Positions 1 to 11,099 of a stretch of DNA of 64,000 nucleotides are shown piece after piece. The translations under genes were made by a program, and so were the position numbers. The DNA comes from Aegilops tauschii subsp. strangulata (taxonomy: Eukaryota; Streptophyta; Magnoliopsida; Poales; Poaceae). How positions within the stretch are numbered: position 1 is the first letter of the stretch; each line of letters starts with the position of its first letter. The notes under the pieces were generated by a model that saw only the letters and a list, made by a program, of their open reading frames with translations, made no database searches and was not told the origin of the DNA. Where the stretch lies: contig NC_053040.3 in the NCBI RefSeq assembly GCF_002575655.3, positions 466,040,780 through 466,104,779 of the forward strand. The letters run 5' to 3'.

Positions 1-1254
1 CAATTACTTTTAGATCTTCATCTTTATTATCATGAAAACTAGAAGAACACACTTTTACAAAGCAATCTTTCTTAGCACGCATCCTAGCGGTTCTTTCTTT
101 GCACTCATCAATGGAAATTCTCTTGGCTTTGAGAGACTCATTGATATCATGCTTAGGTGGAATAGATCTAAGTTTCAAAGAATCAACATCAAGATAAATT
201 CTATCTACGTTCCTAGCCAATTCGTCAATCTTAGGCAATTTTTCTTCAAGCAAAGCATTGAAATTCTTTTGAGAAATCATAAATTCTTTAACACTAGTCT
301 CAAAATCAGAGGGCATCTTATTAAAATTTTCATAAGAGTTGTTGTAGGAATTACCATAATTATTAGAGGAATTATTAGGGAACGGCCTAGGATTAAAGTT
401 TCCTCTATACGCATTGTTACCAAAATTATTCCTACCAACAAAATTCACATCCATAGATTCATTATTATTCTCAATCAAAGTAGACAAAGGCATATCATTG
501 GGATCAGAAGAAACACTCTTATTAGCAAACAATTTCATAAGTTCATCCATCTTTCCATTCAAAACATTAATTTCTTCAATCGCATGAACCTTTTTACTAG
601 TAGATCTTTTAGTGTGCCATTGAGAATAATTAACCATAATATTATCTAGGGTTTAGTAGCTTCTCCTAAAGTGATTTCCATAAAAGTGCCTCCCGTGGCC
701 GAATCTAAAAGATTTCTAGAAGCAAAATTCAATCCGGCATAATTTTTTTGTATAATCATCCATAAATTCAAACCATGTGTAGGGCAATTACGTATCATTA
801 ATTTCATTCTCTCCCAAGCTTGTGCAACATGTTCATGATCAAGTTGCTTAAAATTCATAATATCGTTTCTAAGAGAGATGATCTTAGCGGGAGGAAAATA
901 CTTAGAGATAAAAGCATCTTTGCACTTATTCCTAGAATCAATACTATTTTTGGGCAAAGACGAAAACCAAGTTTTAGCGCGATGTCTAAGAGAAAACGGA
1001 AATAGCTTCAATTTAACAATATCATTATCCACATCTTTCTTCTTTTGCATATAACACAAATCAACAAAGCTATTTAGATGGGTAGCGGCATCTTCACTAG
1101 GAAGGCCAGCGAATTGATCTTTCATGACAAGATTCGACAAAGCAACATTAATTTCACAAGATTCAACTTCGGTAAGAGGAGAAATCGGGGTGCTAAGAAA
1201 ATCATTGTTGTTGGTATTGGTGAAGTCACACAATTTAGTATTGTCTTGAGCCAT
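1..1254 (-). pseudogene. Retrotransposon gag (capsid) gene, frameshifted
   Basis: The gene starts at an ATG at 1254 (MAQDNTKLCDF), about 190 bp after the primer-binding site. It encodes a capsid-type gag with the conserved core FPFSLRHRAKTWFSSLP, typical of the plant retrotransposon gag family, which packages element RNA into virus-like particles. The first frame ends at a stop at 646-648. The protein then continues in another frame through NIMVNYSQWHT, KMDELMKLFANK and an Asn-rich stretch to the window edge. A small indel near 645-650 is the simplest cause, so this copy is probably dead. No zinc knuckle or pol is visible because the element is cut by the window. Confidence 0.82.
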
Positions 1255-1445
1255 CGTGACAAGCAAGCAATCCAACACACGAGCAAACAAGAAGCAAGTG
1301 AAAAAGAGGCGAACGGAAAAGAGGGCGAATTAAACGGCAAGGGTGCAGTGGGGGAGAGGAAAATGAGAGGCAAATGGCAAATAATGTAATGCGAGGGATA
1401 AGAGTTTGTGATGGGTACTTGGTATGTCTTGACTTGTGCGTAGAC

Positions 1446-1463
1446 TCCCCGGCAACGGCGCCA
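1446..1463 (-). other. Primer-binding site, tRNA-Asp type
   Basis: Minus-strand reading is TGGCGCCGTTGCCGGGGA, matching the 3' acceptor end of plant tRNA-Asp. It lies 11 bp inside the LTR, as expected for the minus-strand strong-stop primer. The identical site occurs at 15041-15058 in the second Gypsy element of the window. Confidence 0.85.
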
Positions 1464-1474
1464 GAAATCCTTCT

Positions 1475-3057
1475 TGCTACCTCTTGATCACTGCGTTGGT
1501 TTTCCCTTGAAGAGGAAAGGGTGATGCAACAAAGTAGCGTAAGTATTTCCCTCAGTTTTTGAGAACCAAGGTATCAATCCAGTGGAGGCCACACGCAAGT
1601 CCCTCGTACCTACACAAACAAATAAGAACCTTGCAACCAACGCGATAAAGAGGTTGTCAATCCCTTCATGGCCACTTGCAAAAGTGAGATCTGATAGAGA
1701 TGATAAGATAATATTTTTTGTATTTTTATGATAAAGATTAAAAGTAAAGATTGCAATATAAACGACGCTAGAAATAGCTCGTTGACGGGAGATTAAAATG
1801 ATGGAAAATAGACCCGGGGGCCATAGGTTTCACTAGTGGCTTCTCTCAATATAGCATAAGTATTACGGTGGGTAAACAATTTACCGTCGAGCAATTGATA
1901 GAATTGAGCATAGTAATGAGAATATCTAGGTATGATCATGTATATAGGCATCACGTCCGTGACAAGTAGACCGACTCCTGCCTGCATCTACTACTATTAC
2001 TCCACACATCGACTGCTATCCAGCATGCATCTAGAGTATTAAGTTCATAAGAACGGAGTAACGCTTTAAGCAAGATGACATGATGTAGAGGGATAAACTC
2101 ATGCAATATGATATAAACCCCATATTTTTATCCTCGATGGCAACAATACAATACGTGTCGTTTCCCCTACTGTCACTGCGAGCGAGCACCGCAAGATTGA
2201 ACCCAAAGCTAAGCACTTCTCCCATTGCAAGAAAGATCAATCTAGTAGGCCAAACCAAACTGATAATTCGAAGAGACTTGCAAAGATAACCAATCATACA
2301 TAAAAGAATTCAGAGAAGATTCAAATATTGTTCATAGACAATCTTGATCATAAACCCACAATTCATCGGATCTCGACAAACACACCGCAAAAGAAGATTA
2401 CATCGAATAGATCTCCAAGAGAATCGAGGAGAACTTTGTATTGAGATCCAAAGAGAGAGAAGAAGCCATCTAGCTAATAACTATGGACCTGAGGGTCTGA
2501 GGTAAACTACTCACACATCATCGGAGAGGCTATGGTGTTGATGTAGAAGCCCTCCGTGATCAATGCCCCCTCCAGCGGAGCACCGGAAAAGGCCCCAAGA
2601 TGGGATCTCACGGGTACAGAAGGTTGCGGCGGTGGAATTAGGTTTTCGTGGTGCTCTCGATGGTTTCGGGGTACGTAGGTATATATAGGAGGAAGAAGTA
2701 GGTCGGTGGAGCCACGAGGGGCCCACGAGGGTGGAGGGCGCGCCTAGGGGGTAGGCGCGCCCCCTAGCCTTGTGGCCTCCTCATTCGTTGCTTGACGTCC
2801 ACTCCAAGTCCTCTGGATCACGTTTGTTCCAAAAATCACGCTCCTGAAGGTTTCATTCCGTTTGGACTCCGTTTGATATTCTTTTTCTGCGAAACACTGA
2901 AATATGCAAAAAAACTGCAATTTGGTCTAGGCCTCCGGTTAATAGGTTAGTCCCAAAAATAATGTAAAAGTGTATAATAAAGCCCATTGAACATCCAAAA
3001 CAGATAATATAATAACATGGAACGATAAAAAATTATAGATACGTTGGAGACGTATCA
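1475..3057 (-). repeat. 5' LTR of the Athila-type element
   Basis: The 1583-bp LTR is bounded by TG at 1475 and CA at 3057 in plus-strand view. It aligns along its length with the solo LTR at 4290-5853, in the same orientation. A TATATATA box near 2680 (minus strand) marks the likely U3 promoter. Confidence 0.88.
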
Positions 3058-4289
3058 ACTATCACCAAGTTACTGGAACTTCGTGATGAACTATAATATG
3101 CAAGGGATGACAAACGAATCCCGAGGTCTTCGTGATGCTAAAATCGGCAAAGGTAGAAATCAAGAAAAGCATCAAATGTTGATGGTTGACAAGACCACTA
3201 GTTTCAAGTAAAAGGGCAAGGGAAAGAAAGGGAACTTCAAGAAAGAATGGAAAGCAAGTTGCCACTCCCATGAAGAAGCCCAAAGCTAGACCCAAGCCTG
3301 AAACTGAGTGCTTCTACTGCAAAGGAAATGGTCAGTGGAAGCGGAAATGTCCCAAATACTTGGCGGATAAGAAGGATGGCAAAGTGAACAAAAGTATATA
3401 TGATATACATGTTATTGATGTGTACTTTACTAGTATTCATAGTAGCCCCTGGGTATTTGATACTGGTTCAGTTGCTATGATTAGTAACTTGAAACAAGAG
3501 TTAAAAAATGAATAGAGACTAGTTGAGGGTGAGGTGACGATGTGTGTTGGAAGTGATTCCAAGGTTGATAAGATCACCATCGCACACTCCCTTTACCTTC
3601 GGGATTAGTGTTGAACCTAAAATAAATGTTATTTGGTGTTTGCGTTGAGCTTAATATGATTGGATCATGTTTATTGCAATACGGTTATTCATTTAAGTCA
3701 AAGAATAATTGTTATCCTGTTTACATGAATAAAACCTTCAGTGGTCATACACCTAAGGTGAATGGTTTATTGAATCTCGATCATAGTGATACACATATTT
3801 ATAATATTGATGCCAAAAGATGCAAAGTTGATAATGATAGTGCAACATATTTGTGGCACTGCCGTTTAGGTAATATTGGTGTAAAGCGCATGAAGAAAAT
3901 CCATGCTGATGGGCTTTTGGAATCACTTGATTATGAATCACTTGATGCTTGCGAACCATGCCTCATGGGCAAGATGACTAAGACTCCATTCTCCGGAACA
4001 ATGGAGCGAGCCACTTACTTATTGGAAATAATACATACAGATGTATGCGGTCCGATGAGTGTTGAGGCTTGCGGCAGGTATCATTATTTTCTGACCTTCA
4101 TAGATGATTTGAGCAGATATGGGTGTATCTACTTAATGAAACACAAGTCTGAAACATTTGAAAAGTTCAAAGAATTTCAGAGTGAAGTTGAGAATCATCA
4201 TAACAAGAAAATAAAGTTTCTACGATCTGATCGCGGAGGCGAATATTTGAGTTACGAGTTTGGCATTCATTTAAAACAATGTGGAATAG
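3058..4289 (+). pseudogene. Copia gag-protease-integrase, N-terminal half
   Basis: The reading passes through gag (LLELRDEL in spirit, degraded), a CCHC knuckle, the aspartic protease start WVFDTGS, the pre-integrase zinc motif region LWHCRLGNIGVKRMKKIHA and the integrase core (IIHTDVCGPM, FLTFIDDLSRYG, FLRSDRGGEY). The knuckle reads CFYCKGNGQWKRKC, so the zinc-binding His of C-X2-C-X4-H-X4-C is replaced by Gln. Protease keeps DTG. The frame is broken between about 3515 and 3626, where the body of protease is lost or shifted. The solo LTR interrupts the integrase just after CGIV. This copy cannot make a functional polyprotein. Confidence 0.85.
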
Positions 4290-5853
4290 TGCTACCTCTT
4301 GAGCATGCGTTGGTTTTCCCTTGAAGAGGAAAGGGTGATGCAGCAAAGTAGCGTAAGTATTTACCTCAGTTTTTGAGAACCAAGGTATCAATCCAGTAGG
4401 AGGCCACACGCAAGTCCCTCGTACCTACACAAACAAATAAGAACGTTCCAACCAACGCGATAAAGGGGTTGTCAATCCCTTCACGGCCACTTGCAAAAGT
4501 GAGATCTGATAGAGATGATAATATTTTTGGTATTTTTGTGATAAAGATTGAAAGTAAATATTGCAAAGTAAAAATAGATTGGAAACTTATATGATGGAAA
4601 ATAGACCCGGGGGCCATAGGTTTCACTAGTGGCTTCTCTCAAGATAGCATAAGTATTACGGTGGGTGAACAAATTACTGCCGAGCAATTGATAGAAAAGT
4701 GCATAATTATGAGAATATCTAGGCATGATCATGTATATAGGCATCATGTCCGCGACAAGTAGACCGACTCCTGCCTGCATCTACTACTATTACTCCACAC
4801 ATCGACCGCTATCCAGCATGTATCTAGAGTATTAAGTTCATAAGAACAGAGTAACGCATTAGGCAAGATGACATGATGTAGAGGGATAAACTCAATCAAT
4901 ATGATATAAAACCCATCTTTTTATCCTCGATGGCAACAATACAATACGTGTCGTTTCCCCTTCTGTCACTGGGATCGAGCAACGCAAGATTGAACCCAAA
5001 GCTAAGCACTTCTCCCACTGCAAGAAAGATCAATCTAGTAGGCCAAACCAAACTGATAATTCGAAGAGACTTGCAAAGATAACCAATCATACATAAAAGA
5101 ATTCAGAGGAGATTCAAATATTGTTCATAGATAATCTTGATCATAAACCCACAATTCATCGGATCTCGACAAACACACCGCAAAAAAGAGTTACATCAAA
5201 TAGATCTCTAAGAAGATCGAGGAGAACTTTGTATTGAGATCCAAAGAGAGAGAGAAGAAGCCATCTAGCTAATAACTATGGACCCGAAGGTCTATGGTAA
5301 AATACTCACACATCATCGGAGAGGCTATGGTGTTGATGTAGAAGCCCTCCGTGATCGATTCCCCCCCGGCGGAGCGCCGGAAAAGGCCCCAAGATGGGAT
5401 CTCACGGGTACAGAAGGTTGCGGCGCTGGAAATAGGGTTTCTTGGTGCTCCTGGTTGGTTTCGGGGTATATGGGTATATATAGGAGGAAGAAGTAGGTCG
5501 GTGGAGCTGCGAGGGGCCCACAAGGGTGGGGGGCGCGCCCAGGGGGGCAGGCGCGCCTCCCTGTTTCATGGCCTCCTCGTTGATTTCTTGACGTCCACTC
5601 CAAGTCCTCTGGATCATGTTTGTTCAGAAAATCACGCTCCCGAAGGTTTCATTCCGTTTGGACTCCGTTTGGTATTCCTTTTCTGTGAAACACTAAAATA
5701 GGCAAAAAAACAGCAATTTGCACTGGGCCTTGGGTTAATAGGTTAGTCCCAAAAATAATATAAAAGTGTATAATAAAGCCCATTAAACATCCAAAACAGA
5801 ATATATAATAGCATGGAACAATAAAAAATTATAGATACGTTGGAGACGTATCA
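4290..5853 (-). repeat. Solo LTR of Athila-type Gypsy element
   Basis: This is a 1564-bp LTR of the same family and orientation as 1475-3057, with no internal sequence. The flanking 5-bp target duplication is AATAG at 4285-4289 and 5854-5858. Removing the LTR and one AATAG rejoins the Copia integrase frame. A solo LTR with an intact duplication is the product of recombination between the two LTRs of one full element. Confidence 0.95.
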
Positions 5854-7793
5854 AATAGTTTCACAACTCATGCCACCTGGAACACCACTATGTAATGGTG
5901 TGTCCGAACGTCGTAACCGTACTTTATTAGATATGGTGCGATCTATGATGTCTCTTACCGATTTACCACTATCGTTTTGGGGTTATGAATTAGAGACAAC
6001 TACATTCACGTTAAATAGGGCACCATCTAAATCTGTTGAGACGACACCGTATAAACTGTGGTTTGGCAAGAAACCTAAGCCGTCATTTCTTAAAAGTTTG
6101 AGGTTGCGATGCTTATGTGAAAAAGTTTCAAACTAATAAGCTCGAACCTAAATCGGAGAAGTGCGTCTTCAAAGGATACCCAAAAAGAAACTGTTGGGTA
6201 CACCTTCTATCACAGATCCGAAGGCAAGATATTCGTTGCTAAGAATGGATCCTTTCTAGAGAAGGAGTTTCTCTCAAAAGAAGTGAGTGGGGGGAAAGTA
6301 GAACTTGATGAGGTAATTGTACCTTCTCCCGAGTTGGAAAGTAGTACATCACAGAAATCAGTTCTAGTGATTCCTACACCAATTAGTGAGGAAGCTAATG
6401 ATGATGATCATGAAACTTCACATCAAGTTACTACTGAACCTCGTAGGTCAACCAGAGTATGATCCGCACCAGAGTGGTACGGTAATCCTGTTCTGGAGGT
6501 CATATTAGTTGACCATGACGAACCTACGAACTATGAGGAAGCGACGATGAGCCCAGATTTCGCAAAATGGCTTGAGGCCATGAAATCTGAGATGGGATCC
6601 ATGTATGAGAACAAAGTATGGACTTTGGTTGACTTGCCCGATGATCGGCAAGCCATAGAGAACAAATGGATCTTCAAGAGGAAGACGAACGCTGATAGTA
6701 GTGTTACTATCTACAAAGCTCGACTTGTTGAAAAGGGTTTTTGACAAGTTCAAGATGTTGACTACGATGATATTTTCTCACTCATATCGATGCTTAAAGT
6801 CTGTCCGAATCATGTTAGCAGTTGCCACATTTTATGAAATCTGACGAATGGATATCAAAACTGCACTCCTTAATGGATTTATTAAATAAGAGTTGTATAT
6901 GATACAACCAGAAGGTTTTGTCAGTCCTAAAGGTGCTAACAAAATGTGCAAGCTCCAGCGATCCATCTATGGCCTGGTGCAAGCATCTCGGAGTTGGAAT
7001 ATACGCTTTGAGAGTTGATTAAAGCATATAGTTTTATGCAGACTTGCGGTGAAGCCTGGATTTACAAGAAAGTGAGTGGGAGCACTACAGCCTTTCTGAT
7101 AAGTATATGTGAATGACACATTGTTGATCGAAAATGATGTAGGATTTTCTGGAAAGCATAAAGGAGTGTTTGAAAGGAGTTTTTCAAAGAAAGACCTCGG
7201 TGAAGCTATTTACATATTGGGTATCTAGATCTATAGAGATAGATCAGGATGCTTGATAAGATTTTTTCAATGAGTACATACCTTGACAAGTTTTTGAAGT
7301 AGTTCAAAATGGAACAGTCAAAGAAGGAGTTCTTGCCTGTATTGCAAGGTGTAAAGTTGAGTAAGACTCAAAACACGACCACGGCAGAAAATAGAAAGAG
7401 AATGAAAGTCATTCCCTATGCCTCAACCATAGGTTCTACAAAGTATGCTATGCTGTGTACCAAACCTATTGTGTACCTTGCCATGAGTTTGGCAAGGGGG
7501 TACGATATTGATCCAGGAGTGGATCTCTTGACAGTGGTCAAAATTATCCTTAGAAGACTAAGGAGATATTTCTCGGTTATGAAGGTGATAAAGAGTTTGT
7601 CGTAAAGAGTTACATCGATGCAAGCTTTTACACCGATCCGGATGACTCTGAGTCTCAATCTGGATACATATTGAAAGTGGGAGCAATTAGCGAGAGTAGA
7701 TCCATGCAGAGCATTGTAGACATAGAAAATTTGCAAAATACACACGGCTCTGAATGTGTTAGACCCATTGACTAATCTTATCTCACAAGCAAA
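5854..7793 (+). pseudogene. Copia integrase C-terminus, reverse transcriptase and RNase H remnants
   Basis: The integrase resumes with NGVSERRNRTLLDMVRSMMS and FWGYELETTTFTLNRAPSK. The reverse transcriptase start follows (WLEAMKSEMGSMYENKVWTL, NKWIFKRKTNAD, YKARLVEKGF) and hits a stop at 6742-6744. After that, the matches (WIFKR region, IQPEGFV-like, QRSIYGLVQASRSW, later LDKFLK and the VIPYASTIGSTKYAML block) occur in shifting frames with several stops. The RNase H end is hardly readable, and the second half of RT has lost its YVDD motif region. This is an old, heavily mutated copy. Confidence 0.82.
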
Positions 7794-7900
7794 ACATGAT
7801 CACACCTTAGTACTCTTTGGGTGTTAATCACATAGCGATGTGAACTAGATTATTGACTCTAGTAAAACCCTTTGGGTATTAGTCACATCGCGATGTGAAC
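7794..7900 (+). repeat. Copia 3' untranslated repeat, left copy of a 107-bp duplication
   Basis: The segment from ACATGATCACACC to GCGATGTGAAC recurs almost unchanged at 18518-18623, on the far side of the Gypsy insertion. A normal LTR-element insertion duplicates only 5 bp. The sequence also contains short internal repeats of the form TCACATRGCGATGTGAAC. Confidence 0.85.
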
Positions 7901-9467
7901 TGATACGTCTCCAACGTATCTATAATTTATGAAGTATTCATGCTATTATATTATCTGTTTTGGATGTTTATGGGCTTTACTAAACACTTTTATATTATTT
8001 TTGGGACTAACCTATTACCGGAGGCCCAACCCAAATTGCTGTTTTCTTGCCTATTTCAGTGTTTCGAAGAAAAGGAATATCAAACGGAGTCCAAACGGAA
8101 TGAAACCTTCGGGAGAGTTATTTTTGGAATGGAAGCAATCCAGGAGACTTGGAGTAGACGTCAGGGAAGCTTCGAGGAAGCCACGAGGCAGGGAGGCGCG
8201 CCCCCACCCTCGTGGGCCCCTCGTGGCTCCCCTGACCGACTTCTTTCGCCTATATATGTCCATATACCCTAAAAGCATCGAGGAACAGAATAGATCGGGA
8301 GTTCCGCCGCCGCAAGCCTCTGTAGCCACCAAAAACCAACCGGGACCCTGTTCCGACACCCTGCCGGAGGGGGGATCCATCACCGGTGGCCATCTTGATC
8401 ATCCCGGCGCTCTCCATGACGAGGAGGGAGTAGTTCACCCTCGGGGCTGAGAGTATGTACCAGTAGCTATGTGTTTGATCCCTCTCTCTCGTGTTCTTGA
8501 GATGGTACGATCTTGATGTACCACGAGCTTTGCTATTGTAGTTGGATCTTATGATGTTTCTCCCCCCCTACTCTCTTGTAATGGATTGAGTTTTCCCTTT
8601 GAAGTTATCTTATCGGATTGAGTCTTTAAGGATTTGAGAACACTTGATGTATGTCTTGCATGTGCTTATCTGTGGTGACAATGGGATATTCACGTGATCC
8701 ACTTGATGTATGTTTTGGTGATCAACTTGCGGGTTCCGTTTGTGAACTTATGCATAGGGGTTGGCACACGTTTTTGTCTTGACTCTCCGGTAGAAACTTT
8801 GGGGCACTCTTTGAAGTTCTATGTGTTGGTTGAATAGATGAATTTGAGATTGTTTGATGCATATCGTATAATCATACCCACGGATACTTGAGGTGACATT
8901 GGAGTATCTAGGTGACATTAGGGTTTTGGTTGATTTGTGTCTTAAGATGTTATTCTAGTACGAACTCTATGATAGATCGATCCGAAAGAATAACTTTGAG
9001 GTGGTTTCGTACCCTACAATAATCTCTTCGTTTGTTCTCTGCTATTAGTGACTTTGGAGTGACTCTTTGTTGCATGTTGAGGGATAGTTATATGATCCAA
9101 TTATGTTATTATTGTTGAGAGAACTTGCACTAGTGAAAGTATGAACCCTAGGCCTTGTTTCAACGCATTGCAATACCGTTTACGCTCACTTTTATTGCTT
9201 GTTACCTTGCTGTTTTTATAAATTCAGATTACAAAACCTATATCTACCATCCATATTGCACTTGTATCACCATCTCTTCGCCGAACTAGTGCACCTATAC
9301 AATTTACCATTGTATTGGGTGTGTTGGGACACAAGAGACTCTTTGTTATTTGGTTGCAGGGTTGCTTGAGAGAGACCATCTTCATCCTACGCCTCCCACG
9401 GATTGATAAACCTTAGGTCATCCACTTGAGGGAAATTTGCTACTGTCGTACAAACCTCTGCACTTGG

Positions 9468-9705
9468 CACTACTAGAAAAAGGCTTACTAGTGGCGCACC
9501 AGTTTTGCCTACTAATGGCGCACTACTGGTGCGCCACTAGCACCACGCCACTAGAATATTTTAGTAATGGCGCACCACAGGTGCGCCATTAGTATCTGGT
9601 ATACTAATGGCGCACCACGGGTGCGCCATTAGTATCCCACAGGTGCGCCATTAGTAACTGGTATACTAATGGCGCACCAGATGGAAGTGCGCCATTAGTA
9701 GCATT
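9468..9705 (+). repeat. Left terminal inverted repeat and subterminal GGCGCACC array
   Basis: After the terminus, the motif TAATGGCGCACC or its complement GGTGCGCCATTA recurs about every 15-40 bp up to 9705, often as facing pairs that could fold into hairpins. This is the expected place for transposase subunit binding. Confidence 0.88.
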
Positions 9706-9946
9706 TTTTTAGAAAAAAATCGTTTTTTTCTTAATCTCAGGTCACTATTTCACATATGAGATATCCAACACATATATATATATATACAACAAGCATCCAT
9801 ATAACAATCATATCCAACACACAAGTTTCATCATATATACATACATAGCCAACACATAGTTCCATCGTTACATATTACAAAAGTTTCACATTGTTCATCC
9901 AACATCGTTATCCATCCAACACCACATTACAAAAGTTTCACATAGT

Positions 9947-11094
9947 TTAGTTCTCATTGTTCTTCTCCTTCTCCTTCCTCAGCCTGATGCGCCAAGAGCG
10001 GCGAGGCGGTGGAGGCAGCTGTGGGATGTAGTCTTCTACCACAATTGGCGTGGTCATGTCGCCCAGCTGTGGGATCGCCGGCGCCACCACCGGTGCGTGG
10101 TCATTGTCAGGCACCACCACCATTGCGAGGCCACCTTCAGGTAGGACGGGCACGACCATCGCTAGGTCATCCTCAGCCACCACCATCTCTTGCCCATGGT
10201 CAGCCAGCACCATCTCTTGCCCATGGTCAGCCAGCACCATCTCTTGCCCATGGTCAGCCACCACCATCTCTTGCCCATGGTCAGCCACCACCATCTCTTG
10301 CCCTTGGTCAGCCACCACCAGCGCTAGGTCATCCTCAGCCTGATGCCCATCGTCATCCTGCAGCGGCCCACTCTGCTCCTCTTCTCCCCCACTCCAGTCC
10401 GGATCATCCTTCTTGCTGTCTTTGCTGCTGCCAGAATCGCTGCTGCTTTCGCTAAAGCCAGAATCGCTGTTGCTTTTGCTACAACCATAATCGCTGCTGC
10501 TTTGGCTGTAGCCAGTATCGCTGCTGCTGCTCCCATTGCCTGTCCAAATGCAACAATGGCCGTTAACAATCGATGTGAGACAAAGCCAAATGTAGAGGAA
10601 TAAGAAGAGGCAGAACGCACTGGCATCTTCGTCGTCAGTGTAGCGCATGCGACACATAGTCGTGTTGAAAACCTTCACGATGAGCATTGTGGCGTCATCG
10701 TCGTACCTGAAGAGAAGAAAGTACCCGGTCCGTAGGTCGTAGGCACTGTAGAACTTCTCCCAGCCACGGCACAGGTACATGTGGCCCTCCTCGATCACCA
10801 ACTCCACGTCCCACAGCCTGCGAACCCCGCTGCCGGCCTGTCGGAGCTTCACATTATGTGGCGGATCTTCACCCAGCATGTTCATAAAAGTGTCAGGCAG
10901 CCTCTGCAATTTGGGACAAGGAGTGATGTAGCAAACAACAGAGTTATCATAATTAGATGGGTGAAGGGGAGATCTCTCGTTTTATATACCTGCCTCGTGG
11001 CTGATACTGAAGTCCCAAGTATGATACTGAAGAACTCAAAAGCATCCAACTCGTACTCCGGTGAGGCAGAGCGGCGGTGGCTGCTTCCCCCCAT
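9947..11094 (-). CDS. B3-domain DNA-binding protein carried by a CACTA element
   Basis: Three exons fit: 11094-10990 (ATG at 11094), 10903-10621 and 10539-9947, with GT-AG introns of 86 and 81 bp. The intron phases agree, giving about 326 aa without a stop. The second intron is a multiple of 3 and open, so it could also be retained. Residues about 18-130 match a REM-type B3 domain: FEFFSIILGTSVSATRQRLP, VKLRQAG, WDVELVIEEGHMYLCRGW, YDLRTGYFLLFRYDDDATM and LIVKVFN. B3 domains bind DNA in the major groove, in the nucleus. The C-terminal half is a Ser/Asp-rich stretch, then five or six copies of VVADHGQEM, then a basic tail RRSWRIRLRKEKEK. The exon structure argues for capture of a plant gene. 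Target and activity are unknown. Confidence 0.8.
10160..10330 (-). repeat. 27-bp tandem repeat inside the B3 gene
   Basis: Near-identical 27-bp units (CATCTCTTGCCCATGGTCAGC core, plus strand) encode the 9-residue repeat VVADHGQEM. As the unit is a multiple of three, copy-number change keeps the frame. Confidence 0.85.
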
Positions 11095-11099
11095 CTCTG

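Larger units (their letters stand above)
1..3057 (-). mobile_element. Athila-type Ty3/Gypsy retrotransposon, 5' portion
   Basis: Read on the minus strand, this is the 5' LTR (3057 to 1475), an 11-bp spacer, a primer-binding site complementary to the 3' end of tRNA-Asp, and a gag gene that runs off the window. It is inserted in the gag part of a plus-strand Copia element whose sequence resumes at 3058. The 3' half and second target-site duplication lie outside the window. The LTR outer end (GATACGTCTCCAACGTATC) and the tRNA-Asp site fit the Athila lineage of Triticeae (Sabrina/WHAM-like); the family name is an inference. Confidence 0.88.

Noticed and set aside
32..649. Plus-strand frame of about 205 codons opposite the gag gene
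   Set aside because: It is a mirror of the gag continuation on the minus strand, which has recognisable residues.
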